Source: UBA993 sp964485855 | GTDB taxonomy: Bacteria > Bacillota > Dethiobacteria > DTU022 | Assembly: GCA_964485855.1 (NCBI GenBank) | Contig: CAZAKI010000007.1 | Span: 1-64,000 of the forward strand | Length of the DNA: 64,000 nt | Direction of reading: 5' to 3' | The notes under the pieces: generated by a model | What the model saw: the letters and a program-made list of their open reading frames with translations, nothing else | Database searches by the model: none | Told to the model about the DNA's origin: nothing | Shown: in pieces, positions 52,001-60,312 of the stretch | Layout of the letters: each line of letters begins with the position of its first letter | Position numbering within the stretch: position 1 is the first letter of the stretch | Position numbers and translations under genes: made by a program

Positions 52001-52123
52001 TCATTTAATCAGGTTAACCAGGTAACTGATCGCCTGGTAAAGTCCAAATACTGCTGCCAGCAGTAGATACATCTTCATTCAGGGCGATAATCGTTTGTAC
52101 CATGGCTCTTTTACATCGCTCAT
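52001..52123 (-). other. Tiny membrane-protein frame interrupted by in-frame UGA
   Basis: From ATG 52123, with GGAGAGGG about six bases upstream, the frame reads MSDVKEPWYKRLSP, then UGA (52081-52079). The same frame continues at once MKMYLLLAAVFGLYQAISY, then LVNLIK, and stops at 52003-52001. The second part is a single hydrophobic helix. Either these are two coupled mini-ORFs (14 and 25 aa), or a TGG-to-TGA mutation in a 40-codon gene, or UGA recoding. A TACTGCT-GGC-AGCAGTA hairpin starts 13 bases after the UGA. Confidence 0.4.
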
Positions 52124-52181
52124 GAAACCCTCTCCTCGATTCTGTTAATAATTGCTTTCTTAAGCTTCATTCTACCTGGTC

Positions 52182-52373
52182 ATGCTGCATCTAACAACCG
52201 CCAAAAATGCTGATTGTCATTCGATCTGGTCTGAAAATCTGAGCGATGAGCAGCTAATCGAGAGAGTTAGGCTGATCAATTCATTCATGGAACCGGCAGA
52301 TCGAGGACAGTATAGAAAACAGGAGCAAAGTATAAAAGACTGCCGGCGCTTTAACCTGCAGTCGGAGCTTTGA
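52182..52373 (+). CDS. Possible small protein (63 aa), unknown
   Basis: The frame gives MLHLTTAKNADCHSIWSEN followed by a charged helical stretch (LSDEQLIERVRLINSFMEP). Codon choice resembles nearby genes, but there is no clear ribosome-binding site before ATG 52182 and I recognise no family. It could be a fragment or chance frame in the gap between thiN and the aminotransferase gene. Confidence 0.25.
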   Translation: MLHLTTAKNADCHSIWSENLSDEQLIERVRLINSFMEPADRGQYRKQEQSIKDCRRFNLQSEL

Positions 52374-52403
52374 CCTTCAGGCAATTGCGAGCCCGTCAAC
52401 CGG

Positions 52404-53570
52404 CTAGAGAGCGGCAAAAAAGCGCTCCAGGCGGTAGAGGCCTTCCTTTAAGATCTCGGTAGAGCAGGCATAAGAAATACGCAGGTAACCTTCGGCTCCC
52501 TGGCCAAAATCGATGCCCGGGGTGAGCGCCACTCCGGTTTCTTCCAGTATCCGCAGCGCGAAGGCATAGGAATCATCGGTGTATTTTTTTACGTTGGCCA
52601 TCATATAAAAAGCGCCATCCGGGATTTTAGCCGGAGCAATGCCGATCTTCTGCAAGTTATCATATAGGTAGAGTCGACGTTCATTGTATTCGCTAAAACG
52701 GTTGTCTAAAACATCCGGGGGTTCACGCAGAGCAGCAATTCCGGCCGCCTGGGTAAAAGAGCAGGCACAGATGAAGAGATTTTGCTGCAGTTTTTGCATG
52801 TTACGAACCAGATCTTCGGGGGCAATCAGATAGCCTAAACGCCAGCCGGTCATAATGTTGCGTTTTGAAAAACCGTTGATCACAATAGCCCGGTTGGTAA
52901 ATTCGAGAATCGTGTGGTCTTGCCCTGTATAATTTAATCCATGATAAATTTCATCAGCAAGAATATATGGTCCTAAAGCGGATAAAGCTGCCAAGTCCTC
53001 GGCTTCAAGCACCGCTCCGGTCGGGTTAGCGGGAGAATTAACTAAAATCCCCTTCACCTTTGGACCAAGTTTCTTTTCAACTTCGCTTGCCTGCAGTTTA
53101 AAACCATCTTCTTCCCTTACCGGAACGAGCAGCGGTTCAGCACCGATGTAACAAACAAAATTAGGATAGCAGGCATAATAGGGATCAGCCATGACCATCT
53201 GCTCGCCTTCACTTAAAAGGGCCGAAAACGCCAGCAACATCGCCGGGGATGAACCCGAGGTAACGATGACCTGTTCTGGTTCAATTTTTACCCCGTAAGT
53301 CCTTTTATAATAAGCTGCTACTTCAGTTCTCAGTTCTGGTTTACCAAGGCTATGGGTGTAGCCGGTATCGTTATTACGCACCGCTTCAATCAAAGCTGCT
53401 TTAATTGGCGCCGGGGTATTCCCACCCGGTTCTCCCACTTCCAGATGCACAATATTGCGCCCGGCTGCCTCAAGCTGCTGCGCCTTTTCCAGGATCTCCA
53501 TCGCCAGGAACGGTTTAACCTGGCAAACTCGAGATGGTAATTTAATGTTGTTAAGCTCCGAACCGTTCAT
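52404..53570 (-). CDS. Class I/II pyridoxal-phosphate aminotransferase
   Basis: A 388-residue fold-type I aminotransferase: HLEVGEPGGNTPAPIK, VNSPANPTGAVLE, ADEIYHGLNY, the PLP lysine in NGFSKRNIMTGWRLGY and a substrate-carboxylate arginine in LRISYAC. It is close to aspartate/alanine-type enzymes of subgroup I-gamma. The amino donor cannot be named. It heads a run of same-strand genes from GNAT and CBS. Confidence 0.88.
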   Translation of the reverse strand: MNGSELNNIKLPSRVCQVKPFLAMEILEKAQQLEAAGRNIVHLEVGEPGGNTPAPIKAALIEAVRNNDTGYTHSLGKPELRTEVAAYYKRTYGVKIEPEQVIVTSGSSPAMLLAFSALLSEGEQMVMADPYYACYPNFVCYIGAEPLLVPVREEDGFKLQASEVEKKLGPKVKGILVNSPANPTGAVLEAEDLAALSALGPYILADEIYHGLNYTGQDHTILEFTNRAIVINGFSKRNIMTGWRLGYLIAPEDLVRNMQKLQQNLFICACSFTQAAGIAALREPPDVLDNRFSEYNERRLYLYDNLQKIGIAPAKIPDGAFYMMANVKKYTDDSYAFALRILEETGVALTPGIDFGQGAEGYLRISYACSTEILKEGLYRLERFFAAL

Positions 53571-53590
53571 TATTCTGCTTCAACTCCCTG

Positions 53591-54019
53591 TCAGTGCTTG
53601 GCGCCATCAAGTTCTTGCTCTCGGATCAGTTCGGCGCAGTATTCAATAATTTCACGCCGCCTGACGATCCCGATAAATACATCCTGATCATCTACAACCG
53701 GCACAAAATTCTGCTCGCTGGCTAATGTTAGCAAGTCCACGATACGAGAGTCGATCCGTACCGGCTTGTTAACCGTGCGGGACGCAATCTCCTCTAAAGT
53801 ATTTTTCTCCAAATCGGCCAGATTCATGCCCGGATTGCTTTTCAGTTTCCAGAGCAAGTCACCCTCGGTAATCGTTCCGGCATAGCGACCAGACTCGTCA
53901 ACCAGCGGAACCGCTGTATAGCTATGCCGTTCCATCCTTTCCAAAGCCTGTCGTAAAGTTGTTTTCGTAGTCAGGCAGACAACTTCTTTTTTGGGAATCA
54001 GGAAAAATGCAACATTCAT
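53591..54019 (-). CDS. CBS-domain pair protein
   Basis: The 142-residue protein consists of two CBS motifs: VPLVDESGRYAGTITEGDLLW (read in two parts, about residues 38-58) and VPVVDDQDVFIGIVRRREII (about 108-127). Such stand-alone pairs bind adenine nucleotides and act as sensors; the target is unknown. ATG 54019 is used. It overlaps nothing but lies ten bases after the GNAT gene, so they may be co-transcribed. Confidence 0.85.
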   Translation of the reverse strand: MNVAFFLIPKKEVVCLTTKTTLRQALERMERHSYTAVPLVDESGRYAGTITEGDLLWKLKSNPGMNLADLEKNTLEEIASRTVNKPVRIDSRIVDLLTLASEQNFVPVVDDQDVFIGIVRRREIIEYCAELIREQELDGAKH

Positions 54020-54028
54020 GATCAATCA

Positions 54029-54424
54029 TTACCCTTCTTCATTGTCTATCAGGCCACCACTGATTATTCTAAAACCGGCTTTTCGATAAAATGGCGCCAG
54101 CTCCGGTTCAAAAAGCACATTGACCGTCTTGATCTGATCTTTTTTAATAATGGCAGTGATCATTTTCAGTAGTTCCAAGCCAATCCCCCGTCCCTGGTAC
54201 CGAGGGTCAACAACCAAGCTGCGGATCAAAGCATCGTCTACTCCATCACTTAGGACATCGACAAAACCTACTAATCTATGCTGATCAAAACAGCCGGCAG
54301 TTAAATAAGTACAACCCACTATTTGCTTGAGTTTTTCTCTACGGGCATCCCAACCGACTGTTTTTCGAAGATCAGCCAGCTGCCCGGCATCGATTGTGGG
54401 ATTAATGACAAATTCCAGGGGCAC
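54029..54424 (-). CDS. GNAT-family N-acetyltransferase
   Basis: A 131-residue protein with the acetyl-CoA loop VVDPRYQGRGIGLELLK (about residues 72-88) and a C-terminal PFYRKAGFRI. The start is GTG at 54424 with GAGGTGAG upstream. The acceptor is unknown. Together with the nearby sirtuin gene it might form an acetylation/deacetylation pair, but nothing in the sequence proves that. Confidence 0.85.
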   Translation of the reverse strand: MPLEFVINPTIDAGQLADLRKTVGWDARREKLKQIVGCTYLTAGCFDQHRLVGFVDVLSDGVDDALIRSLVVDPRYQGRGIGLELLKMITAIIKKDQIKTVNVLFEPELAPFYRKAGFRIISGGLIDNEEG

Positions 54425-54493
54425 AATCTCACCTCAAGTTGATATTTTCTCAGACTGTATAACAATATATGCCTATAACTAACAATGCTGCTG

Positions 54494-54670
54494 CTAACCT
54501 TTGTTCCGCTGGGCTAAAATATACATATACACTATTACCGCTGCCACTATTAGGAATAGGACGGTGGAATAAAGATCAATTTCGATCCGACCTGATGTAA
54601 AAATTAGGTAAAAGCCTAAAATAAACAAGGCTATTAACAGGGCAACCACAAGCCATTTCTTTAGATTCAA
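54494..54670 (-). CDS. Small two-helix membrane protein (58 aa)
   Basis: Starting at TTG 54670, with GGGAGG eight bases upstream, the frame encodes MNLKKWLVVALLIALFILG, an extracytoplasmic-like loop TSGRIEIDLYS, a second hydrophobic helix and the basic end AQRNKG. The pattern of a strong ribosome-binding site, two helices and positive ends supports a real gene. No family is recognised. Confidence 0.6.
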   Translation of the reverse strand: MNLKKWLVVALLIALFILGFYLIFTSGRIEIDLYSTVLFLIVAAVIVYMYILAQRNKG

Positions 54671-54746
54671 TAGATATTCCTCCCTACTAATAAGTAATAA
54701 AATATTGAAACGCTAACGGCATTCCTGGCTTATCTTTGATCTTCAA

Positions 54747-55502
54747 TTACCCTGCTTGATGCTCCAGAACATGCAGCAGGTCGCTTAAAGCTTTACTGCT
54801 GTTTTCGCGCACCACTACTTCAGCCTGATGATCGTAGCTAGTCGGTTGTTGATTGATAATTGCCATCTTCCTGGCCAGACGGGGCAGATCGGCAACCGGG
54901 TAGACGATAAGGCTGCTGCCGACAACCAGCATGAAATCACATTCAGACTGCAATTTGTGCTGTAATTCAAAAAAGAATGTGGGCATGGGATCACCAAATA
55001 GAACCACTTCCGGTCTCAGTACGCTATAACAGTTATGGCAGATCGGTGGAATTCGTTTTAACTCGACCTGCTGCACCAGCTCTTCAAATGGATATTTCTT
55101 TTTACAACCCTGACAGTAGCCTGTACGCAGGTGGCCATGTACCTCCCAGACTTGCTTCGAGCCGGCTTTAACATGCAGACCATCAATGTTTTGGGTCACC
55201 AAACCTTTTAAATAACCGAGTGCTTCGAGCCTGGCCAAAACCCTGTGTCCTTCGTTTGGTTCAGCCATTGTTATTTTCGAAAAACGGCTGAACCCAGCTT
55301 CATAGAACAAGCGAGGATCATTTTTCAAGACCTCAACCGAAGAAACGGCAATCGGGTCAACTTTTTCCCACAAACCAGTCCCTGGAGAGCGAAAATCCGG
55401 TATTCCGCTATCCGTGCTGATTCCTGCTCCGGTTAAAACATAAAAGCGCTGATTAGTCCTAATCAGCTCCGCCAGTTTAGTGATCAGTTCTTCGTAACTC
55501 AG
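54747..55502 (-). CDS. cobB: NAD-dependent protein deacetylase (sirtuin)
   Basis: A 251-residue Sir2 protein: LTGAGISTDSGIPDFRS, TQNIDGLH, catalytic histidine in VWEVHGHL, a zinc module (CQGCKKKY and ICHNCYS), and VGSSLIVYPVADLP. It removes acetyl groups from lysine using NAD. No ATG, GTG or TTG fits: GGGGGAGGG stands six bases before CTG 55502, which gives the usual short N-terminus LSYEELITKLAELIR. The nearest standard start, TTG 55595, would overlap the upstream gene by 74 bases. Confidence 0.9.
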   Translation of the reverse strand: MSYEELITKLAELIRTNQRFYVLTGAGISTDSGIPDFRSPGTGLWEKVDPIAVSSVEVLKNDPRLFYEAGFSRFSKITMAEPNEGHRVLARLEALGYLKGLVTQNIDGLHVKAGSKQVWEVHGHLRTGYCQGCKKKYPFEELVQQVELKRIPPICHNCYSVLRPEVVLFGDPMPTFFFELQHKLQSECDFMLVVGSSLIVYPVADLPRLARKMAIINQQPTSYDHQAEVVVRENSSKALSDLLHVLEHQAG

Positions 55503-55521
55503 TGCGAACCCTCCCCCTAAA

Positions 55522-56232
55522 CTAAAGTTTTGCACCGCTGCCCAGGGGACAGCAGAGCGCCGCTTTACTTCGATCAGATAATAAAGGTTCTTCAATCTTC
55601 ATAATATCGTAAAAATCATCCCAGAGCGAATAATTAAGGCTATTTTCGACACATGAAACGGCAAGCTCTTCCCGGGCAAAAATACAGTCTGACCAGGATG
55701 CGCCGAACCGATCGTTACTGCCATCGCCGATATAGACAACCGGTCGGCCTTCAGCTTTTTGCTGCACAACAATCCTTGCCTTACAATTGCCGCAAACCAT
55801 ACAGGTCGAGTGCGCATGAGGATTGCTGATTTCCAGAAGGCCTTTACTATTTAGAAAGGTGTCATTGCGGTAAATCAGATTGACTTTACTGAGCAGCCGG
55901 AAACGCTCGAGGATCGGTTCGATGTAAAAACCAAGGCCATCGCTGGCAATAATCACCAGATGATTCAAGTCTCGCGCTTTTTGCAAAAAGGTTTCAAAAC
56001 CCGGTCGTATTTCAGCCCACTCAAATGCTTTATTCTTTAGTTTATCCAGATCAACGGGCAGTAGTGCTACTTCAGCCTGCAGCCAGCTTTTTATCGGTAT
56101 TTGTTTTGCCTGGTAACTTTTATCAATCTCCATAAATTGGGATCCGCCAAAAAAAAGCCCCAGCTCGGTAGTAATGTCCCTGGTGGTAACTGTGCCGTCA
56201 AAATCAATCACATAAGCTGTCTCCGCTTCCAT
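55522..56232 (-). CDS. MtnX-like HAD phosphatase
   Basis: The 236-residue protein has HAD motif I DFDGTVTTRDITTEL (residues 10-24), motif II IIASDGLGFYI, a CMVCGNCKA cysteine cluster and motif IV VVYIGDGSNDRFGA, as in the MtnX/phosphoserine-phosphatase-like group. MtnX acts in methionine salvage, but related enzymes differ in substrate and no other mtn genes are here. It lies between the phosphoglycolate-phosphatase-like and sirtuin genes. Confidence 0.8.
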   Translation of the reverse strand: MEAETAYVIDFDGTVTTRDITTELGLFFGGSQFMEIDKSYQAKQIPIKSWLQAEVALLPVDLDKLKNKAFEWAEIRPGFETFLQKARDLNHLVIIASDGLGFYIEPILERFRLLSKVNLIYRNDTFLNSKGLLEISNPHAHSTCMVCGNCKARIVVQQKAEGRPVVYIGDGSNDRFGASWSDCIFAREELAVSCVENSLNYSLWDDFYDIMKIEEPLLSDRSKAALCCPLGSGAKL

Positions 56233-56268
56233 TAATACCTCCGGATGGTTAGGATATTAGAAAGAACA

Positions 56269-56922
56269 CTAGATAAATAAATTAATAATATCAAGAGGAT
56301 CGGCCGCTAAAAATCTCGCTCCACTGGCTTTAAGTTCTTCCTCCGGGCGGAATCCCCAGAGCACTGCGGCAGGGTAAAATCCACCGGCCAGAGCAGTTTT
56401 CATGTCGGTGTCGGTATCTCCTACATAAACTATCTCAGCAGGATTTAGCTTCATCTTCGCTGCAATCTGCAGGGCACCAGTTGGATCAGGCTTACGAGGC
56501 ATCTCTGGACCAATGCCGATCACATCAAAAAAATACCAATCCGTAAGCAGTTTTTCTACGGTTAGTAAGGCAAACTCATGCGGTTTGTTGGAAAAGATCG
56601 CTTTGGGTACAACTTTCTGTTCCAAAGAATCAAGCATCTCCGGTACGCCGGGAAACGGTACAGTATGATCGTTCCAACGCCTACTATATTCTTCTTTCAC
56701 CTCGTTAACCAGCAAATTAAGATTATTGCCAGACCAGGCTGCTGCCGGAAAGGTTCTTTCGATAAGCAAATCAATACCGTCCCCGACAAAATACCGATAG
56801 GCATCGACCGGATGTCCCGGATAACCCTTTCTTTCCAGGACGGCATTTACGGACAAGGCCAGATCTTTTAAGGTATCAAGCAAGGTGCCATCGAGATCAA
56901 AGATGATCGCTTTAAATTTCAA
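56269..56922 (-). CDS. HAD hydrolase, phosphoglycolate phosphatase-like
   Basis: A 217-residue protein with motif I FDLDGTLLDTLKDLALSVN, motif II IFSNKPHEFA, motif III RKPDPTGAL and motif IV VGDTDTDMKTALAGG, the arrangement of Gph/PGPase enzymes with a C1 cap. The substrate is probably 2-phosphoglycolate or a similar small phosphate ester. It follows the HoxU-like gene by 18 bases. Confidence 0.85.
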   Translation of the reverse strand: MKFKAIIFDLDGTLLDTLKDLALSVNAVLERKGYPGHPVDAYRYFVGDGIDLLIERTFPAAAWSGNNLNLLVNEVKEEYSRRWNDHTVPFPGVPEMLDSLEQKVVPKAIFSNKPHEFALLTVEKLLTDWYFFDVIGIGPEMPRKPDPTGALQIAAKMKLNPAEIVYVGDTDTDMKTALAGGFYPAAVLWGFRPEEELKASGARFLAADPLDIINLFI

Positions 56923-56940
56923 GAAATAACTCCTCCCGAA

Positions 56941-57615
56941 TCAAGAGTTTGGATTTGCTTCTTTCTTAATGTCTTTTTTATAGTATAAGGCACCCACCGG
57001 GCAGGCATCAACACAGAGTGTGCATTGCGTGCAGATTGACTCAGCCAGGGGTAGATCTTTAAATGTTGTGACTACGCGGTTTATGCCCCTGTTGGTAAAT
57101 CCGATTGCCCCGACCTTTGCCTCGACTCGATCAGCCCAGATGCACTGGCCGCAAAGCACACAGCGACTGCGATCAAAGGCAAATACTTCCGGGCTGTCGT
57201 CAAGTTCAAACTCGCGAACAATTGATTTAAACCGTTTCTGCTTCAAGCGAAGGCCGCGTTCCTTGGCAATCAATTGCAGGGCGCAGTTTTTATTGGCCGG
57301 GCATTCGCGGCACTTCAAGTTATGATCAGCCATGATCAGTTCAAAAGCGGTTTTTACCAGCCGATCAATGCGCGGGCTCCTAGTTCTGACAATCATTCCC
57401 TGCTTAACAGTCCTGGTACAGGAAGTTACCGGGTGATTGATCCCTTCAATTTCAACAAAACAAAGCCTGCAGCTGGCGTTTGGTCTTTCCTCTTCCCGGA
57501 TTGAGCAGAGGTGGGGAATATAGATACCATTATCGAGTGCCGCCCAAAGCAGCTTTTCACCGTTTTTTACCTGCAACTGCTTTTCGTCGATTGTTATCGT
57601 AACATAATTACTCAT
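56941..57615 (-). CDS. HoxU/NuoG-N-terminal-like iron-sulfur subunit
   Basis: The 224-residue protein has a plant-type 2Fe-2S domain (CSIREEERPNASCRLC and CTRTV), the His-Cys3 cluster motif (HNLKCRECPANKNC, about residues 98-111) and two 4Fe-4S motifs: CVLCGQCIWAD and CTQCTLCVDACP. In the first motif the usual fourth cysteine is aspartate. It matches the N-terminal part of [FeFe]-hydrogenase HydA, NuoG or HoxU without a catalytic domain. It overlaps the NuoF-like gene by eight bases, so it forms the electron-transfer arm of that complex. Confidence 0.88.
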   Translation of the reverse strand: MSNYVTITIDEKQLQVKNGEKLLWAALDNGIYIPHLCSIREEERPNASCRLCFVEIEGINHPVTSCTRTVKQGMIVRTRSPRIDRLVKTAFELIMADHNLKCRECPANKNCALQLIAKERGLRLKQKRFKSIVREFELDDSPEVFAFDRSRCVLCGQCIWADRVEAKVGAIGFTNRGINRVVTTFKDLPLAESICTQCTLCVDACPVGALYYKKDIKKEANPNS

Positions 57616-59521
57616 GCTTTTTCCTCTCTTTCTCCGAAGGTAAAACCGGCGGTGACAGCTTGATCACAGCATTATACTCAGGCGGGCAGGCCTTAAGGCA
57701 GTTATCACATTTAACGCATTTTTCCTGATCAATCTCTTTGAGCCCATCTTCCCTGGTAAAAATTGCTTCAGTTGGGCAGCTGCCAACGCAAACATTACAG
57801 AGCTTACTGCATTTTTGTGGCTTGATGTAATATAAGATCAGGTCAGGACAAACCAAGGCCGGGCAGCGGCCTTCTTTAATATGGGCTTCGTATTCATCAC
57901 GAAAATACTTTAGAGTAGTTAAGACAGGATTGGGCGCCGTTTTACCAAGATTACAGAGAGAACCATCGCGCACATCTTCACAGAGCTCTTCTAACAGGGT
58001 TAAAGTATCTTCATCACCTTTGCCCTGGGTTATGTCAGTTAAAATATCAAGCATCTGCTTGGTGCCCAGGCGACAGAAAGTGCATTTGCCACACGATTCA
58101 TGCTGGGTAAATTCAAGAAAATAACGGGCTACCGCTACCATACAGTCATCTTGGGCCATTACCACCAGGCCGCCGGAACCCATAATTGCACCTGCTTCCT
58201 GGAGCGAGTCAAAATCAATAGGGATATCTAAAGCCGCTTCGGGCAAACACCCACCTGAAGGACCACCGATCTGGACAGCCTTAAATTCTCTGCCACCCGG
58301 AAGACCGTCACCAACGTCATAGATTAACTGGCGCAAAGTAGTTCCCATCGGCACCTCCACCAAGCCTGTATTAACCACCTTACCAACCAGAGAAAAAACT
58401 GCCGTTCCCGGACTGTCGGAAGTACCAATAGACTTAAACCATTGGGCTCCGTTTTTAATAATCAGCGGCACATAGGCAAAGGTTTTTACATTGTTGAGTA
58501 CCGTCGGCTTGCCCTTGTAACCCTTTTCGGCCAGGCGGGGAGGACGGCTCTCGGGCATACCGATCTTACCTTCCATTGAATTAACCAGGGCCGTCGCCTC
58601 ACCACAAACAAATGCGCCCGAACCCTGGAATATGGCCAGATCAAAACTAAAATCACTGCCAAGAATCTGACTGCCAAGCAACCCTTTAGCCCTAGCCTGA
58701 TCAATGGCCTCCTGCACATGTTGAACTGCACGAGGATATTCGGCACGGATGTAAAGATAACCCTTTTGGGCCCCAACCGCAAAAGCACAAAGAATCATCC
58801 CCTCGATAACCAGGTGCGGATCTGATTCTAAGATACTACGATCCATAAAAGCGCCGGGATCTCCTTCATCAGCGTTACAAATCACGTAAACCTGATCACC
58901 TTTGGCTTTCAGGCAGGCTTCCCATTTCAGGCCGGCTGGAAAACCGGCCCCGCCCCTGCCGCGCAAATTAGCCTGCTTAATCTCATCTAGCACCTGCTGT
59001 GGCTCACCTTCCAGGGCTTGCGCCAGGGCACTATATCCGTTACGCGCCAGGTAGCTTTCAATATTGTGGGCATCAACAAAACCACACTGTTCAAGGATCA
59101 ACTTTTGTTCGTAAACACCACGGGGAAATTCAGCAAAAGTGGGAAAAACATCATTAGGTTCCAGGGCTGCCATCGCATATTCGTAGCAGGGATCGTCTCC
59201 GGCCAGAAAGTCCTCCACTAAACGGTGGACCAGGCCATCATCTAAATGGCCGTAACAAATTGGCGGAAAACCAGGTTTGGCGATCACCGCCAACGGTTCG
59301 GCATAACAGTGCCCCATGCAGCCCACTTCGATAACCTCGGCGTCCAGCCCCTTCGCTTCAATCTCACGAATAAAATCATCTTTTACTTGCATGGCGCCTG
59401 CTGCCAAACCACAAGTAGCTGTACCCACCAAAATTCTGGTTTTTTCTGCCAAGGCACTTTCGTTTTTTTCGGCTTCTCTGCGTAGCTTTTTGTAAGAATC
59501 AGAAGGGATTATATTGCCCAT
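57608..59521 (-). CDS. NuoF-like NADH-binding flavoprotein subunit
   Basis: The 637-residue protein has a thioredoxin-like 2Fe-2S domain (about residues 25-110, with TATCGLAAG and GCMGHCYAEP). The NuoF core follows, with GRGGAGFPAGLKW and GSGAFVCGEATALVNSMEG for NADH and FMN, and the 4Fe-4S motif SCGKCTFCRLGT. A C-terminal 2x4Fe-4S ferredoxin ends the protein (CSKLCNVCVGSCP, CVKCDNCLKACP). It fits HydB/HndC-type subunits of NAD(P)-linked hydrogenases and formate dehydrogenases, some electron-bifurcating. It shares a TAATG stop/start overlap with the NuoE-like gene. Confidence 0.93.
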   Translation of the reverse strand: MGNIIPSDSYKKLRREAEKNESALAEKTRILVGTATCGLAAGAMQVKDDFIREIEAKGLDAEVIEVGCMGHCYAEPLAVIAKPGFPPICYGHLDDGLVHRLVEDFLAGDDPCYEYAMAALEPNDVFPTFAEFPRGVYEQKLILEQCGFVDAHNIESYLARNGYSALAQALEGEPQQVLDEIKQANLRGRGGAGFPAGLKWEACLKAKGDQVYVICNADEGDPGAFMDRSILESDPHLVIEGMILCAFAVGAQKGYLYIRAEYPRAVQHVQEAIDQARAKGLLGSQILGSDFSFDLAIFQGSGAFVCGEATALVNSMEGKIGMPESRPPRLAEKGYKGKPTVLNNVKTFAYVPLIIKNGAQWFKSIGTSDSPGTAVFSLVGKVVNTGLVEVPMGTTLRQLIYDVGDGLPGGREFKAVQIGGPSGGCLPEAALDIPIDFDSLQEAGAIMGSGGLVVMAQDDCMVAVARYFLEFTQHESCGKCTFCRLGTKQMLDILTDITQGKGDEDTLTLLEELCEDVRDGSLCNLGKTAPNPVLTTLKYFRDEYEAHIKEGRCPALVCPDLILYYIKPQKCSKLCNVCVGSCPTEAIFTREDGLKEIDQEKCVKCDNCLKACPPEYNAVIKLSPPVLPSEKERKKHE

Positions 59522-60066
59522 TATTGATCACCTTCCCCTTCTTCTTTATTTAAGCTTTTACTGGATTTACCCTCGGAGTTCTCATTTTCATTAATGGCAA
59601 GCATAATACCGTCAACCCTGGTCGGGGTGACCTTACCTTCAACGACATCATCGACTACTACAACCGGAGCCATAGTACAACAGCCGACACAAGCCACCCG
59701 TTCCAGACTGTAGAGCCTGTCGAGGCTGGTCTCTCCTTCTTTGATCTCCATTCGCCTTTCAAATGATTCCAGGGCTACTTTTCCCCCTACCATGTAGCAA
59801 GCGGTACCCATACAGACTTTCACCTGGTGTTTTCCAGGTGGATTAAGGCGAAATTGGTTATAAAAAGTTGCCAGGCCGTACACATCAGCTGCCGGCACAT
59901 TCAATTTACCGGCGATCATTTCCATCGCCAAAGCCGGTAAATAACCAAGTTCTTTTTGCACTTTTTGTAAAATGGGAATTAAACCTTCACGCTCTTTTGG
60001 ATCTTCTTTCAATACCTCTTCAACACAGGCAATAATTTTTTCCTTTTCGCCTTCAACTAACTGCAA
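59521..60066 (-). CDS. NuoE-like 2Fe-2S subunit
   Basis: The 181-residue protein has the NuoE/HydC pattern: helical N-terminus (LIPILQKVQKELGYLP), GLATFYNQFRL, and four cluster cysteines in VCMGTACYMVGG and VACVGCCTMAP. Start TTG 60066 has AAGGAG nine bases upstream. First gene of the NuoE-NuoF-HoxU-like operon; a TATAAT box lies at 60117-60122. No hydrogenase or formate dehydrogenase catalytic subunit is adjacent. Confidence 0.93.
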   Translation of the reverse strand: MQLVEGEKEKIIACVEEVLKEDPKEREGLIPILQKVQKELGYLPALAMEMIAGKLNVPAADVYGLATFYNQFRLNPPGKHQVKVCMGTACYMVGGKVALESFERRMEIKEGETSLDRLYSLERVACVGCCTMAPVVVVDDVVEGKVTPTRVDGIMLAINENENSEGKSSKSLNKEEGEGDQ

Positions 60067-60312
60067 CGACTACATCTCCTTCAATATCTGCTTCAACAAA
60101 ATTTAATACCAAAATAATTATAACCTTTTTGATGCTAAATTTCACTATGACCTATTTATTATATGGATTCAGCTCAGCAACAGAAAAAACTGTCCGGATA
60201 AATCCACTAGAATATCAATTGTTTATGGTTGAGAAAACAACTTTATGATAAAATCAGGACAATATTACTGAAAATCAGTCTTTTATTGCTAATTAACTAA
60301 GAACTGAGCGAA

